A stretch of 64,000 bases of DNA from Glycomyces albidus (GTDB lineage: Bacteria; Actinomycetota; Actinomycetes; Mycobacteriales; Micromonosporaceae): assembly GCF_009451885.1 (NCBI RefSeq), contig NZ_WIAO01000006.1, positions 124,001 through 188,000 on the forward strand, in the 5' to 3' direction. Under the pieces are notes generated by a model that saw only the letters and a program-made list of their open reading frames with translations, searched no databases and was not told the origin of the DNA. Made by a program: the position numbers and the translations under genes. Positions 18,597 through 27,381 of this stretch are shown one piece after another; position 1 is the stretch's first letter, and every line of letters starts with the position of its first letter.

Positions 18597-19679
18597 CTAC
18601 GCGAGGTCTTCTTCGGCGATGTAGCCGGAGTCGACGACGACTTCCTGGTAGTTGTTCACGTCGACGCTCACCGGCTCCAGCAGGTAGGCCGGGACGACCT
18701 TGTTGCCGTTGTCGTAGGTGGAGTCGTCGTTGATCTCGGGCTCGTTGCCGTCGAGGACCGCCACGACCATGTCGACCGTGGTGGCCGCGAGCTCGCGGGT
18801 GTCCTTGTACACGGTCATCGACTGCAGGCCGTCGATGATGTACTTCACGGACTCGACCTCGGCGTCCTGGCCGGTGATGACCGGCATGGTGGTGTAGCCG
18901 TTGCCCTGGAGCGAGGCGATGATGCCGCGGCTGATGCCGTCGTAGGGCGCGAGCACCGCGTCGACGACCGAACCGTCGTTGTAGAAGTTCGACAGGATGT
19001 TGTCCATGCGCTCCTGCGCGACGGCGCCGTCCCAGTTCTCGGTCGCGATCTGCTCGAGCGTGGTCTGGCCCGACTTGACGACGAGCTTGCCCTCGGTCAC
19101 GAACGGTTCGAGCACGGCCCAGGCGCCGTCGAAGAAGTACTTGGTGTTGTTATCGGTCAACGCGCCGGCGAAGAGCTCGATGTTGAACGGGCCGGCCTGG
19201 TTCGCGAGGTCGAGCGCCTCGACGATGTAGGTCCCCTGCAGGGTGCCGACCTGGGTGTTGTCGAAGCTCGCGTAGTAGTCGACGTCCGGCGTGTCCAGGA
19301 TGAGGCGGTCGTAGGCGATGACCGTGATGTCCTGGCCCTTCGCCTGGGCGAGCACACCGCTGAGCGACTTGTTGTCGATCGCGGCGATGACGAGCACGTC
19401 GACGTTCTGCCCGACCATGGTCTCGATCTGGCTCACCTGGTCGGCGGCCACGTCGTTCGCGTACTGCAGGCTGACCTCGTAGCCCTCCTCCTCGAACGCC
19501 TTCTTGAGGTTGTCGCCGTCGAGGATCCACCGCTCGGAGGTCTTCGTGGGCATCGCGATGCCGACCTTGCCGCCGCCGCCCTCACCGCCGCCGTCCTCGG
19601 AGGCGCATGCGGAGGCGACCATGGCGACCGCGGCCGCGCCGATGGTGCCGGTCATCAGTTGACGTCGATTGACGTTCAT
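18597..19679 (-). CDS. chvE: Multiple-monosaccharide ABC transporter substrate-binding lipoprotein
   Basis: 360 residues. A lipoprotein signal ends at VASACAS (lipobox Cys about residue 25), preceded by NRRQLM. A Gly-rich linker follows, then the periplasmic-binding fold type I. KVGIAMPTKTSERWILDGDN and VLVIAAIDNKSL match ChvE-type multiple-sugar binding proteins. The protein is anchored outside the membrane and delivers sugar to MmsB/MmsA. ATG at 19679 is set by an AAGGAG ribosome site 5 bases upstream. It is the first gene of the operon, with a 335-bp promoter region shared with the divergent pseudokinase gene. Confidence 0.92.
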   Translation of the reverse strand: MNVNRRQLMTGTIGAAAVAMVASACASEDGGGEGGGGKVGIAMPTKTSERWILDGDNLKKAFEEEGYEVSLQYANDVAADQVSQIETMVGQNVDVLVIAAIDNKSLSGVLAQAKGQDITVIAYDRLILDTPDVDYYASFDNTQVGTLQGTYIVEALDLANQAGPFNIELFAGALTDNNTKYFFDGAWAVLEPFVTEGKLVVKSGQTTLEQIATENWDGAVAQERMDNILSNFYNDGSVVDAVLAPYDGISRGIIASLQGNGYTTMPVITGQDAEVESVKYIIDGLQSMTVYKDTRELAATTVDMVVAVLDGNEPEINDDSTYDNGNKVVPAYLLEPVSVDVNNYQEVVVDSGYIAEEDLA

Positions 19680-20014
19680 TAGTACTCCTTCGTACCGGGC
19701 GGTGCCGGGGCATGACCGACGTCGCCCTGGGGTCAAGACGGATTCGATAGTTCAACGTTTTTCCACAACCGTCAACAGCGGATGCGTCTCGTGTCCGAAT
19801 CGTTGCTTTTCCAGTTCACCGAATTCCGACACTCGATCCCCACAGGGCACATCGGACTTCGGCTCACTTCATGGAAATGACCGTGCGTATTGACTTGGTC
19901 ACCTGATCGTGCCACATCCCTACGGCCGACTACCGCTCGACCGATCGGATGGGATAGCCTCACATTTAGTGCCAAATCACGACACCGTTCAGCTGACCCC
20001 CTGAGGAGGTGAGG
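19680..20014. other. Intergenic region, divergent promoters
   Basis: Separates chvE (leftward) from the pseudokinase gene (rightward). It is less GC-rich than the flanking genes, with short A/T runs around 19757-19765 and 19800-19810. No ORF, RNA gene or strong dyad is visible. It probably contains both promoters, but no convincing -35/-10 pair could be assigned. Confidence 0.5.
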
Positions 20015-21322
20015 ATGTCGAGCACGACGACCGTCGGACCCGCAGCCGTCCACCGTTTACTGCACCGGGACGCGGTGTGCAGCGTCTTCAGCGGCACCGT
20101 CGCGGCCGACCCCACGGACCTCCTGTGCGTCACGGTCGCGCACGAGCGCGTCGACGGCTCCCGCCGCGAAGTCTTCCTCGAATGGGCCGCGAAGCTCACC
20201 GGCCTCGCCGCCCACCCCCATCTGTCCCCCTGCAGCGCGGTCGGCCTCACCGAGAACGGACGCCCGTACCTGGCGGTGGGCACCGCCAGGCGCACCCTCG
20301 CCGACCTCCTCGCCGAGCAGGGGCCCATGCCTCCCGGGCAGGTGCGCGCCCTCGGCGTGGCCTTGAGCGACGCCGTGACCGTCTACCACCGCGCCGGCCT
20401 CATCCACGGCGCCATCCAGCCCTCGCACATCCTCGTCGGCCAGGGGCACCACCTCCAGCTCACCGCCTACGACGTCACCGCCCCCGTCCTGGCCGCCCCC
20501 CTACCCCCCTCCCCCTACACCGCCCCCGAGCACCTCGACGCCGCCGTCGCGGGCGAGGTCGCCGCCAGCCCCGCCGGCGACGTGTACGCCCTCGCCACCG
20601 TCCTCTACGCCGCCCTCGGCGGGCGGCTGCCGTGGGTGCGCCACGCCCGCGAGGACGCCGCCGACCCGCTGCTGCGCGCCGCCCCCGTGCCGCACGTCCC
20701 CGGCGTCGACGCCGAACTGACCGACCTCATCGGGGCCGCCCTCAGCCCCGACCCCCGGCGGCGCCCCACCGCCGACGTCTTCCGCGAGCACCTCACCCGC
20801 ATCAGCCTCGCCGGGCCCTTCGCCCCCGGCCAGCGCCCCGACTCAGTGGCCTCCGGCCTCCTCCCCCGCCGCGGCCTCCGCCCCGTGACCGTGGCCGTCT
20901 CGACCGAGCTGGCGCCGTACCGGGCCCGCCGCGAGCGGGTCGGGCTGCGCCCGCGGCTGCGGTCCATCGCCACCGCGACCGCCGGCATCGCGCTCACGGG
21001 AGCGCTCCTCGGGGGCGCCGCGCTGGCGACCTACGCCGCGACCAACCCGGAGAGCACCGGCACCGTCTGCACCGACCCGGCCGTGCTCGGCGGGCGGATC
21101 AGCGAGCAGCTCGACGAGGGCGAGATCATCGAGAGCTGGTGCGCCGACGGCGGCGGCTATGTCGCGGCCGAGGTGGACTACCCGGGCGGCTCGGGCGGCG
21201 ACGGCGACGGCTCGACCGAGCGCCGCGTCTGGCGCATCGAGGGCGACGACCTCGTGGCCGTCACCGGCTGCGCCGACACCGCGATGCCGCCCAGCATCAT
21301 CGAATTCCTCGACTGCCCCTGA
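20015..21322 (+). CDS. Membrane-anchored pseudokinase (Ser/Thr kinase-like)
   Basis: 435 residues. Residues 1 to about 260 follow a Pkn-type kinase fold, but every catalytic landmark is altered. The glycine loop is missing. The beta-3 strand VTVAHE lacks the VAIK Lys. HRD is HGA (131-133, in LIHGAIQPSHILV), and DFG is AYD (151-153). The later TAPEHL and GDVYALATVLYAAL parts of the C-lobe are kept. One transmembrane helix (GIALTGALLGGAALATYA) is followed by an extracellular domain of about 95 residues with several Cys. A signalling or scaffold role without phosphotransfer is inferred. AGGAGG 5 bases before ATG 20015 fixes the start. Confidence 0.75.
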   Translation: MSSTTTVGPAAVHRLLHRDAVCSVFSGTVAADPTDLLCVTVAHERVDGSRREVFLEWAAKLTGLAAHPHLSPCSAVGLTENGRPYLAVGTARRTLADLLAEQGPMPPGQVRALGVALSDAVTVYHRAGLIHGAIQPSHILVGQGHHLQLTAYDVTAPVLAAPLPPSPYTAPEHLDAAVAGEVAASPAGDVYALATVLYAALGGRLPWVRHAREDAADPLLRAAPVPHVPGVDAELTDLIGAALSPDPRRRPTADVFREHLTRISLAGPFAPGQRPDSVASGLLPRRGLRPVTVAVSTELAPYRARRERVGLRPRLRSIATATAGIALTGALLGGAALATYAATNPESTGTVCTDPAVLGGRISEQLDEGEIIESWCADGGGYVAAEVDYPGGSGGDGDGSTERRVWRIEGDDLVAVTGCADTAMPPSIIEFLDCP

Positions 21323-21535
21323 GCCCCGGGACCCGTGGTCGGTCCGCGGCCGCATGGCCGGGTCGGCCCGCGCTGCGACCGCCGCCGGCGCGTGCGGCCG
21401 CCCGTCCTGTCGCCGCCGGGCACGGCCGTTTCAGGCTCGTGTCGCTCATATCGTTGGGCCCCAAGGTGTTCCATGACCGCCTCCTTCGCTGCGCCGGCCG
21501 TGCGCCGGGGCTGGAGGCAATGGTGCTGGGGTGCA

Positions 21536-21554
21536 GCTGAAGGGGACCTGAAGC
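21536..21554. repeat. CTGAAG-type dispersed repeat, copy 1
   Basis: Reads GCTGAAGGGGACCTGAAGC. The reverse complement of the enolase-spacer copies contains CCTGAAGGGGAGCTGAAGC, differing by C/G swaps at the two positions before CTGAAG. It lies in non-coding sequence and overlaps the left arm of the terminator hairpin. Confidence 0.4.
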
Positions 21555-21577
21555 CGCCTTCAGGCGGCTTCAGGTCC
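21544..21577. terminator. Bidirectional hairpin terminator
   Basis: A perfect 15-bp inverted repeat (GGACCTGAAGCCGCC) with loop TTCA, between two convergent genes. Its left arm overlaps a CTGAAG-type repeat also seen in the enolase spacer. Confidence 0.8.
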
Positions 21578-21618
21578 GCGGGTCCGCCCCTTTCGGGCTC
21601 GGGCGGGGCGGTCCGGCG

Positions 21619-22407
21619 CTATCCGGCCTCGGGCGGGCGCTGCTCGTCTCCCGGCTTCGGGAGGAAGCCGCCGAAGGCGGCGACGGTCTTGTTCGCGTAG
21701 GCGGAGGTGTCGCCGCGCTCCATGGGACCGTCCCAAGTGGTCGGCAGCGGGGCGTGCGCGGGGAGGATGCGGGAGACGATGCGGTCCAGGGCCTCTTCGG
21801 CCTTGCCGACCCAGAGGTGGCCGCCGCCGGCGATCTCCTCGACCTCGGCCTGCGGGATCGCGGCGAAGCGCTGCTTCGCCTCGGGGTACTGGAGGTAGTC
21901 GTCCTGCTCGGGGATGAGCGCCAGGAGCGGGCGGCCGTCGTCGGCCCACCGCTCGAGGTCGTCCTCTTTCGAGTAGCGGAGGGGCGGGGAGAGGAGGATC
22001 GCGCCCTCGACGCCCGGCTCCAGGCCGTACTTGAGGGTGAGGTCGGTGCCGAAGGACCAGCCGACCAGCCACAGCCGCGGCAGCTCCGCGAACTCGGCGT
22101 ACTCGACCGCGGCGGCGAGGTCGAAGCGCTCGCCCACGCCGTTGTCGAACGCGCCCTGGCTCTTGCCCTGCTGCGATTCGGTGCCGCGGGTGTTGAAGCG
22201 CAGCACCGCCGTGTTCGCCAGCGCAGGGAGCCGCCAGGCGGCCTTGCGGAAGATGTGCGAGTCCATCATGCCGCCGTGGGTGGGCAGCGGGTGGACGCAC
22301 ACGATGGTCGCCTCGGGCTCGCGGTCGGCGGGCAGGGCGAGTTCGCCGACGAGTTCGAGCCCGTCGGCGGTGTGGAGCGTGAGCGCCTCGCGTCTGGCGG
22401 GGAGCAT
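21619..22407 (-). CDS. Alpha/beta hydrolase
   Basis: 262 residues from ATG 22407. The fold is recognisable from the oxyanion region VCVHPLPTHGGMMDS, the nucleophile elbow VGWSFG (GxSxG) and the catalytic His region GGGHLWVG. The family covers cytoplasmic serine hydrolases often annotated as dienelactone-like or CocE-like; no substrate can be inferred. There is no signal peptide. A GTG at 22431 is an alternative start adding 8 residues. It is convergent with the pseudokinase gene, with a terminator between. Confidence 0.8.
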   Translation of the reverse strand: MLPARREALTLHTADGLELVGELALPADREPEATIVCVHPLPTHGGMMDSHIFRKAAWRLPALANTAVLRFNTRGTESQQGKSQGAFDNGVGERFDLAAAVEYAEFAELPRLWLVGWSFGTDLTLKYGLEPGVEGAILLSPPLRYSKEDDLERWADDGRPLLALIPEQDDYLQYPEAKQRFAAIPQAEVEEIAGGGHLWVGKAEEALDRIVSRILPAHAPLPTTWDGPMERGDTSAYANKTVAAFGGFLPKPGDEQRPPEAG

Positions 22408-22629
22408 GCTCGCGGATCTGATGACAGCCACGCCGGAATTATCCCCGCCGGGGCGGGCGCGAAACCAGCCGCTGTGTCGCAGCACTCGCGGCCGGCCGGG
22501 CCGGTGCCGTCCCGAGCCCCCACCCGCCCGGGGAGAAGGTAGTCCGATCTTTCCGTGCGGGTGCGACAGGAAGGCGGCCCCGCGGCGGGCCTGTCACCCG
22601 GAAGGGCTCGGTTCGGTGCGCGCCGGCGG

Positions 22630-22911
22630 TCAGCGCCAGCGGCCGGGGCGGCGGCGGTCGCGGGCGTTCCAGCAGCCGGTGTGCCAGTGGCGGCGGTCGT
22701 CGCCGTCGCCGCCGTCGGCCCAGGCGACGACGTGCGGGGTGCCCGGCTGGATCTCGAGGTCGCAGCCGGGGCACCGGTAGACCTTGTCGGCGCCCGCGCC
22801 GGGGATGCGGCGCACCCGCAGCGGACCGCCGGGTCCGTCGACGAGGGTCGGGTCCTGGGCGCCGGAGGTCGGCCGCCGGGGTTCGTCCCGGCGGCGGTTC
22901 TTGCGGGGCAC
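22630..22911 (-). CDS. Small zinc-ribbon-like protein
   Basis: 93 residues from GTG 22911. A basic N-terminus (PRKNRRR) precedes a Cys/His cluster: CPGC, then GTPHVVAW, then HWHTGCW. This CxxC...H...HxxxCW spacing suggests one bound zinc. The C-terminus is basic (RDRRRPGRWR). I recall similar short proteins across actinobacteria, sometimes labelled ATP/GTP-binding without evidence; the role is unknown. The start is 8 bp after the stop of the small membrane protein gene, so the two are cotranscribed. Confidence 0.7.
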   Translation of the reverse strand: MPRKNRRRDEPRRPTSGAQDPTLVDGPGGPLRVRRIPGAGADKVYRCPGCDLEIQPGTPHVVAWADGGDGDDRRHWHTGCWNARDRRRPGRWR

Positions 22912-22919
22912 GGTCGGGC

Positions 22920-23141
22920 CTAGGTGCGCGGGGTGTCGTCTTCGGCGGGCCGGGCGGCGGCCTCGGCGGCCGCGGCTTCGCGCGCGACGCGCTCGTTGAG
23001 CCGCCTGACGTGCTTGTTCATCCCGCGGATGAGGAAGATCGTCACGACGACGAGGAAGACGGTCACGAACAGCCCGAGCGGTCCGGCCATCGCCTGGTCG
23101 CGTTCCGGCCCGAACTCTTGTGCCAGCATCTCGATTCCCAC
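22920..23141 (-). CDS. Small single-pass membrane protein
   Basis: 73 residues. One hydrophobic helix (PLGLFVTVFLVVVTIFLI) is followed by a basic amphipathic coil (RGMNKHVRRLNERVAREA) and an Ala/Glu-rich tail. The tail is probably cytoplasmic by the positive-inside rule. It lies immediately downstream of ung and upstream of the zinc-ribbon gene on the same strand. Function unknown; conserved architecture suggests a real gene. Confidence 0.7.
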   Translation of the reverse strand: MGIEMLAQEFGPERDQAMAGPLGLFVTVFLVVVTIFLIRGMNKHVRRLNERVAREAAAAEAAARPAEDDTPRT

Positions 23142-23163
23142 GCCTCAACCGTAGCCCGGCCGC

Positions 23164-23853
23164 TCAGGCGTCCTGCAGGGCCGGGAGCCTCCAGTCGACC
23201 GGCTCACCGCCCTGTTCGGCGAGGAGCGCGTTGACGCGGCTGAAGGGCTTGGAGCCGAAGAAGCCGCGGCGGGCGCTCAGCGGGGACGGGTGCGCGGACT
23301 CGATCGCGGGGATCGGGCCGAGGAGGTCCTTGAGCTTGCGGGCGTCGGCGCCCCAGAGGACGGCGACGGCGGGGCCGCCGCGCTCGGCGAGGGCGCGGAT
23401 GGCCTGCTCGGTGACGGGCTCCCAGCCCTTGCCGCGGTGGGAGGCGGGGGTGCCGGGGGCGACGCTGAGGGAGCGGTTGAGCAGGAGAACGCCCTGCTCG
23501 GCCCAGGGGGTGAGGTCGCCGTTGGCGGGGAGGGGGTGGCCGAGGTCGTCGCGGTACTCGTTGAAGATGTTGACGAGGCTCTTGGGGAGGGGGCGCACGT
23601 CGGGGGCGACGGCGAAGGAGAGGCCGATGGCGTGGCCGGGGGTGGGGTAGGGGTCCTGGCCGACGATGATCACCTTGACGTCGTCGAAGGGCTGCTGGAA
23701 GGCGCGGAGGATGTGCTCGGCGGCGGGGAGGTACTTGCGTCCGGCGGCGACTTCGGCGCGGAGGAACTCCCCCATCTTGGCGACGTCGTCGGCGACGGGG
23801 GCGAGGGCCTTGGCCCAGCCGGGTTCCATGAGTTCATCAAGGGTCTTGTTCAT
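23164..23853 (-). CDS. ung: Uracil-DNA glycosylase (family 1)
   Basis: 229 residues. The catalytic water-activating motif [16 protein letters not shown] includes Asp67, and the DNA-intercalation motif [18 protein letters not shown] is near the C-terminus. The enzyme removes uracil from DNA as the first step of base excision repair. Length and both motifs fit family 1 UNG, with nothing missing. The ATG lies only 3 bp after the ilvA stop codon, so ung is probably expressed from the ilvA transcript. Confidence 0.97.
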   Translation of the reverse strand: MNKTLDELMEPGWAKALAPVADDVAKMGEFLRAEVAAGRKYLPAAEHILRAFQQPFDDVKVIIVGQDPYPTPGHAIGLSFAVAPDVRPLPKSLVNIFNEYRDDLGHPLPANGDLTPWAEQGVLLLNRSLSVAPGTPASHRGKGWEPVTEQAIRALAERGGPAVAVLWGADARKLKDLLGPIPAIESAHPSPLSARRGFFGSKPFSRVNALLAEQGGEPVDWRLPALQDA

Positions 23854-23856
23854 GAC

Positions 23857-25071
23857 TCAGATGCTAGGACCCTCCACCGACACGAAGTACCCCGCGTCGC
23901 GCAGGGCCGCAACGATTTCGGTCGCGTGTTCGGAACCGCGGGTCTCGATCGAGAGGTCCACTGAGACCTCGCCGACGGACAGGCGCGGGTCGGAGCGCTG
24001 GTGGTAGACGTCGACGATGTTGCCGCCGTAGGAGCCGACGAGTCTGAGCACGGAGGCGAGGGCGCCGGGGCGGTCGGCGCAGCGGAGGCTGGCGCGCATG
24101 AAGCGGCCGGAGGCGCCGAGGCCGTGTTCGATGAGGCGCATCAGCAGGAGCGGGTCGATGTTGCCTCCGGAGAGGACGGCGACGCACGGTTCGTCGTAGG
24201 CGACGGAGTAGTTGAGGAGCGCGGCGTAGGCGGTGGCGCCGGCGGGTTCGACGACGAGCTTGTTGCGTTCGAGGAGGGACAGGAGCGCGCGGCTGATGTC
24301 CTCTTCGGTCACGGTGACGACTTCGTCGACGAGGCGCGCGACGTGTGCGAAGGGGACGTCGCCGGGGCGGCCGACGGCGATGCCGTCGGCGATGGTGTGC
24401 ATCTTGTCGAGCTTGACGGGACGGCCGGCGGCGAGCGAGTGCGGGTAGGAGGCGGCGCCTTCGGCCTGGACGCCGATGATCCTGATGCCGGGTTTGAGCT
24501 GCTTGGCTGCGGCGGCGATGCCGGCGACGAGCCCGCCGCCGCCGACGGAGGCGACGATGGTCGCGGTCTCGGGGAGCTGCTCGAGGATCTCGAGGGCGAT
24601 GGTGCCCTGGCCGGCGACGATGTCGCGGTGGTCGAAGGGGTGGATGAGGACGGCGCCGGTCTCGTCGGCGAAGCGGTGCGCGGATTCGAGGGCGTCGTCG
24701 ACGGTGAGGCCGCCGAGGATGACCTCGGCGCCGTATCCCTTGGTGGCGGCGACCTTCGGGAGGGGCGCGGATTCGGGCATGAAGACGGTGGAGCGGATGC
24801 CGAGGGTGGAGGCGGCGAGGGCGACGCCCTGGGCGTGGTTGCCGGCGGAGGCGGCGACGACGCCGTGCTCGCGCTCGTCTTCGCTGAGGCCCGAGACGCG
24901 CATGTAGGCGCCGCGGATCTTGAAGGAGCCGGCCCGCTGGAGGTTCTCGCATTTGAGGTGGACGCCGCCGAGGACGGGGTCCCGGGAGGGTTCCAGCGGG
25001 GTGCGCCGGACGATCCCGTCGAGTGCTTCCGCGGCTTTGCGGACTTCCGAAAGTGTCACCAGCTCCGTCAC
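23857..25071 (-). CDS. ilvA: Threonine ammonia-lyase (threonine dehydratase)
   Basis: 404 residues, fold-type II PLP enzyme. It converts threonine to 2-oxobutanoate, the entry to isoleucine synthesis. The PLP Lys51 is in GSFKIRGA. SAGNHAQG, SVGGGGLVAG (phosphate loop) and SGGNIDP follow. A C-terminal ACT-type regulatory domain (about residues 325-404, SLRCADRPGALASVL) suggests allosteric control. The single ACT domain and 400-residue length match the shorter IlvA/TdcB-like form of actinobacteria. The GTG start at 25071 is followed by TELVTLSEVRKAAEAL. Downstream ung is cotranscribed. Confidence 0.93.
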   Translation of the reverse strand: MTELVTLSEVRKAAEALDGIVRRTPLEPSRDPVLGGVHLKCENLQRAGSFKIRGAYMRVSGLSEDEREHGVVAASAGNHAQGVALAASTLGIRSTVFMPESAPLPKVAATKGYGAEVILGGLTVDDALESAHRFADETGAVLIHPFDHRDIVAGQGTIALEILEQLPETATIVASVGGGGLVAGIAAAAKQLKPGIRIIGVQAEGAASYPHSLAAGRPVKLDKMHTIADGIAVGRPGDVPFAHVARLVDEVVTVTEEDISRALLSLLERNKLVVEPAGATAYAALLNYSVAYDEPCVAVLSGGNIDPLLLMRLIEHGLGASGRFMRASLRCADRPGALASVLRLVGSYGGNIVDVYHQRSDPRLSVGEVSVDLSIETRGSEHATEIVAALRDAGYFVSVEGPSI

Positions 25072-25434
25072 GCCTCGATCGTAGTGCGCGTGCCGCCGGG
25101 GATCGCCGCACACCGTTGCGGGGCGGGTCGCGGACTGCTCCGAAACCTCCCGATAACGGTTGCCGGAGCCCGAAATGTCGACCCCGCGCACCCTTGGGGC
25201 TCGCTCCCCGGATTCGAAACCGCAGGTGGCACCGAGTGAACCTGAGTTCACTTCATGCGACTGCGCCTGATGAAACAGCGGGTGACCCCCGTTACTCAAT
25301 GAGCCCGGAAGGCTTAAGCTACGAACAGTCATCTCTTAACCCTGGCGAAGCTCGCGAGTCATCCACCGGCAACGCCCGCCCAGCGCCGCCGCCGAACCCA
25401 ACCGTCCATCCCCTTGAAACCCCTGGAGTCAACG
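25072..25434. promoter_or_regulatory. Divergent promoter region with a palindromic operator candidate
   Basis: Non-coding spacer between ilvA and the MalK-type ATPase gene. At 25235-25252 there is a perfect dyad AGTGAAC-ctga-GTTCACT (7-bp arms, 4-base spacer), the shape of a binding site for a dimeric regulator. No other strong dyad, RNA or ORF was found. Confidence 0.45.
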
Positions 25435-26709
25435 GTGACTGCTGTCACGCTGAAGAACGTCTCGAAGGTGTTCCCCGGCGACACCCTGGCCGTGGACTCG
25501 CTCAGCATGGAGGTCAACCACGGCGAGTTCCTCGTCCTGCTCGGCCCGTCCGGCTGCGGCAAGTCCACGGTGCTCCGCATGGTCGCCGGACTCGAGACGC
25601 CCTCCGACGGCGAGATCCTCCTGGACGGCGAGTACGCCAACGACCTGCCCCCGCGCGAGCGCAACGCCGCCATGATCTTCCAGACCTTCGCGCTCTACCC
25701 GCACATGTCCGTGGGCGACAACATCGGCTTCCCGCTCAAGCTCGGCAAGCAGAACGGCGCCCAGTCGGTGCCCGACGCGGTCGGCGACATGGCCGGCGCC
25801 CTCGGCATCTCGGACCTGATCGACCGCAAGCCCAGCCAGCTCTCCGGCGGCCAGCAGCAGCGCGTGGCCATGGGCCGGGCCCTGGTGCGCCGCCCGAAGC
25901 TGTTCCTCATGGACGAGCCGCTGTCGAACCTCGACGTGGGCCTGCGCGCCGAGCTGCGCACCGAGATCTCCTCGCTGGTGCGCCGCCACGACGCGACGAC
26001 CCTGTACGTCACGCACGACCAGACCGAGGCCCTGACGATGGCCGACCGGGTCGCGGTCATGCGCAAGGGCGTCCTGCAGGACGTCGGCACCCCCGACGAG
26101 GTGTACGAGCGGCCCGCGACGATGTACGTCGCGGCGTTCCTCGGGACCCCGCGCATGAACCTCATCGAGGCCCGCGTCAACGTGTTCCTCGACCGGTACG
26201 TCGCGCTCGACTTCGGCGAGCAGGAGCTGCGGCTGCCCTGGCACGACCTGCGCGGCCGGGCCGTCGCCCGCTACCACGGGGAGAACATCGTGGTCGGGAT
26301 GCGGGCCGAGGCGCTCGCGCCCGTCGCCGAGGGCCACCCGGGCCAGTCGATCCAGGGCCGGGTCCGGTTCTACGAGCACCACGGCCACGAGACGCTCGTG
26401 TTCCTCGACATCGGCGCGACCGCGGTCGTGCCCGACGGCATCGGCGACAAGCCGGACCTGGCGCGCGGCGGCTCCAAGCCGCGGCGGCGCCTCGGCGGCC
26501 TGTTCTCCGGGTTCGGGCAGTCCCCGGCCGAGCGCCGCGAGGCCGACTCGGGACCGATCCGCAAACCCGCCGACCTCGTGTTCCGGCTCCCCCCGCACAT
26601 CCCGGTGTCCGCGGGGCAGCCGATCACCGTGGCCGTCCACATGGACGCCCTGCACTACTTCGACAAGTACGGCAAGCGGATCGACGTCGGCTGGACGCAG
26701 CGGGCCTAG
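25435..26709 (+). CDS. Orphan sugar ABC transporter ATPase (MalK/UgpC/MsiK-like)
   Basis: 424 residues. The N-terminal ABC domain has Walker A GPSGCGKST (37-45), Q-loop FQTFALYPHM, signature LSGGQQQRVAMGRAL, Walker B LFLMDEPLSNLD and switch His in THDQTEALTMAD. From about residue 240 come the OB-fold (TOBE) domains of MalK-type proteins, with a Pro/Arg-rich insert near LARGGSKPRRRLGG. Such ATPases drive oligosaccharide importers of the CUT1 type. No permease or binding-protein gene is adjacent, so it may serve several importers, as MsiK does in Streptomyces. GTG 25435 has GGAG 6 bases upstream. Confidence 0.85.
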   Translation: MTAVTLKNVSKVFPGDTLAVDSLSMEVNHGEFLVLLGPSGCGKSTVLRMVAGLETPSDGEILLDGEYANDLPPRERNAAMIFQTFALYPHMSVGDNIGFPLKLGKQNGAQSVPDAVGDMAGALGISDLIDRKPSQLSGGQQQRVAMGRALVRRPKLFLMDEPLSNLDVGLRAELRTEISSLVRRHDATTLYVTHDQTEALTMADRVAVMRKGVLQDVGTPDEVYERPATMYVAAFLGTPRMNLIEARVNVFLDRYVALDFGEQELRLPWHDLRGRAVARYHGENIVVGMRAEALAPVAEGHPGQSIQGRVRFYEHHGHETLVFLDIGATAVVPDGIGDKPDLARGGSKPRRRLGGLFSGFGQSPAERREADSGPIRKPADLVFRLPPHIPVSAGQPITVAVHMDALHYFDKYGKRIDVGWTQRA

Positions 26710-26717
26710 AACGCCCG

Positions 26718-26745
26718 AAGGGGGCCCTCCGCGGAGGGCCCCCTT
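26718..26745. terminator. Bidirectional terminator
   Basis: A perfect 28-base palindrome centred on CCGCGG between the convergent ATPase and greA genes, ending in a short T-run on the plus strand (CCCTTTCG) and an A-run on the other side. It can terminate both transcripts. Confidence 0.85.
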
Positions 26746-26755
26746 TCGCGCGGTC

Positions 26756-27250
26756 CTAACCCAGGAACTTCTCGGCCTCGATGATCTTCACGGAGATCTC
26801 GAGTCCCTTCGGGGTCTTGTAGGAGACGGTGTCGCCGACCTTGTGCCCGAGGATCGCCGAGCCCAGCGCCGAGTCCGGGCTGTACACCGTCAGCTCGGTG
26901 GTCGCGGCGATCTCGCGGGAGCCCAGCAGGAACTTCTCGGTGTCGTCGGGGTCGCCGTCGAAGGCGATGGTGACGACGGTGCCGATCTGGATCTCGTCGC
27001 TCTCCTTCGCCTCGCCCACTTTCGCGTTCCGCAGCAGGTCCTGGAGCTGGCGGATGCGGCCCTCCTGCTTGCCCTGCTCGTCGCGGGCGGCGTGGTAGCC
27101 GCCGTTCTCGCGCAGGTCGCCCTCTTCGCGGCGGGCGTTGATCTCCGCGGCGATGACCGGCCGGTTCGCGATGAGCTCGTCGAGCTCGTTCTTGAGGCGG
27201 TCGTATGCCTCCTGGGTCAGCCAGGTGCCCTGGTTAGCGTCGGTAGCCAT
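26756..27250 (-). CDS. greA: Transcription elongation factor GreA
   Basis: 164 residues. The N-terminal coiled-coil finger (about residues 10-78) contains the acidic tip segment [20 protein letters not shown], which reaches the RNA polymerase active site to promote cleavage of backtracked RNA. The C-terminal FKBP-like domain contains [18 protein letters not shown]. Size and motifs are standard. It is followed on the same strand side by DUF4307, as in Streptomyces where greA, DUF4307 and mca are neighbours. Confidence 0.96.
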   Translation of the reverse strand: MATDANQGTWLTQEAYDRLKNELDELIANRPVIAAEINARREEGDLRENGGYHAARDEQGKQEGRIRQLQDLLRNAKVGEAKESDEIQIGTVVTIAFDGDPDDTEKFLLGSREIAATTELTVYSPDSALGSAILGHKVGDTVSYKTPKGLEISVKIIEAEKFLG

Positions 27251-27381
27251 GTCTTCTCAATCCTCCGATAGTGCGATCCGTAGTGTGGAGTCCCGCATCA
27301 GCGCACCGCGCCCTGGACGCGGCCCCGGATAGCGAAAGGCCCGCCGACCGGGATGCGGTGCGACGGGCCGTAAGTCTGCGT

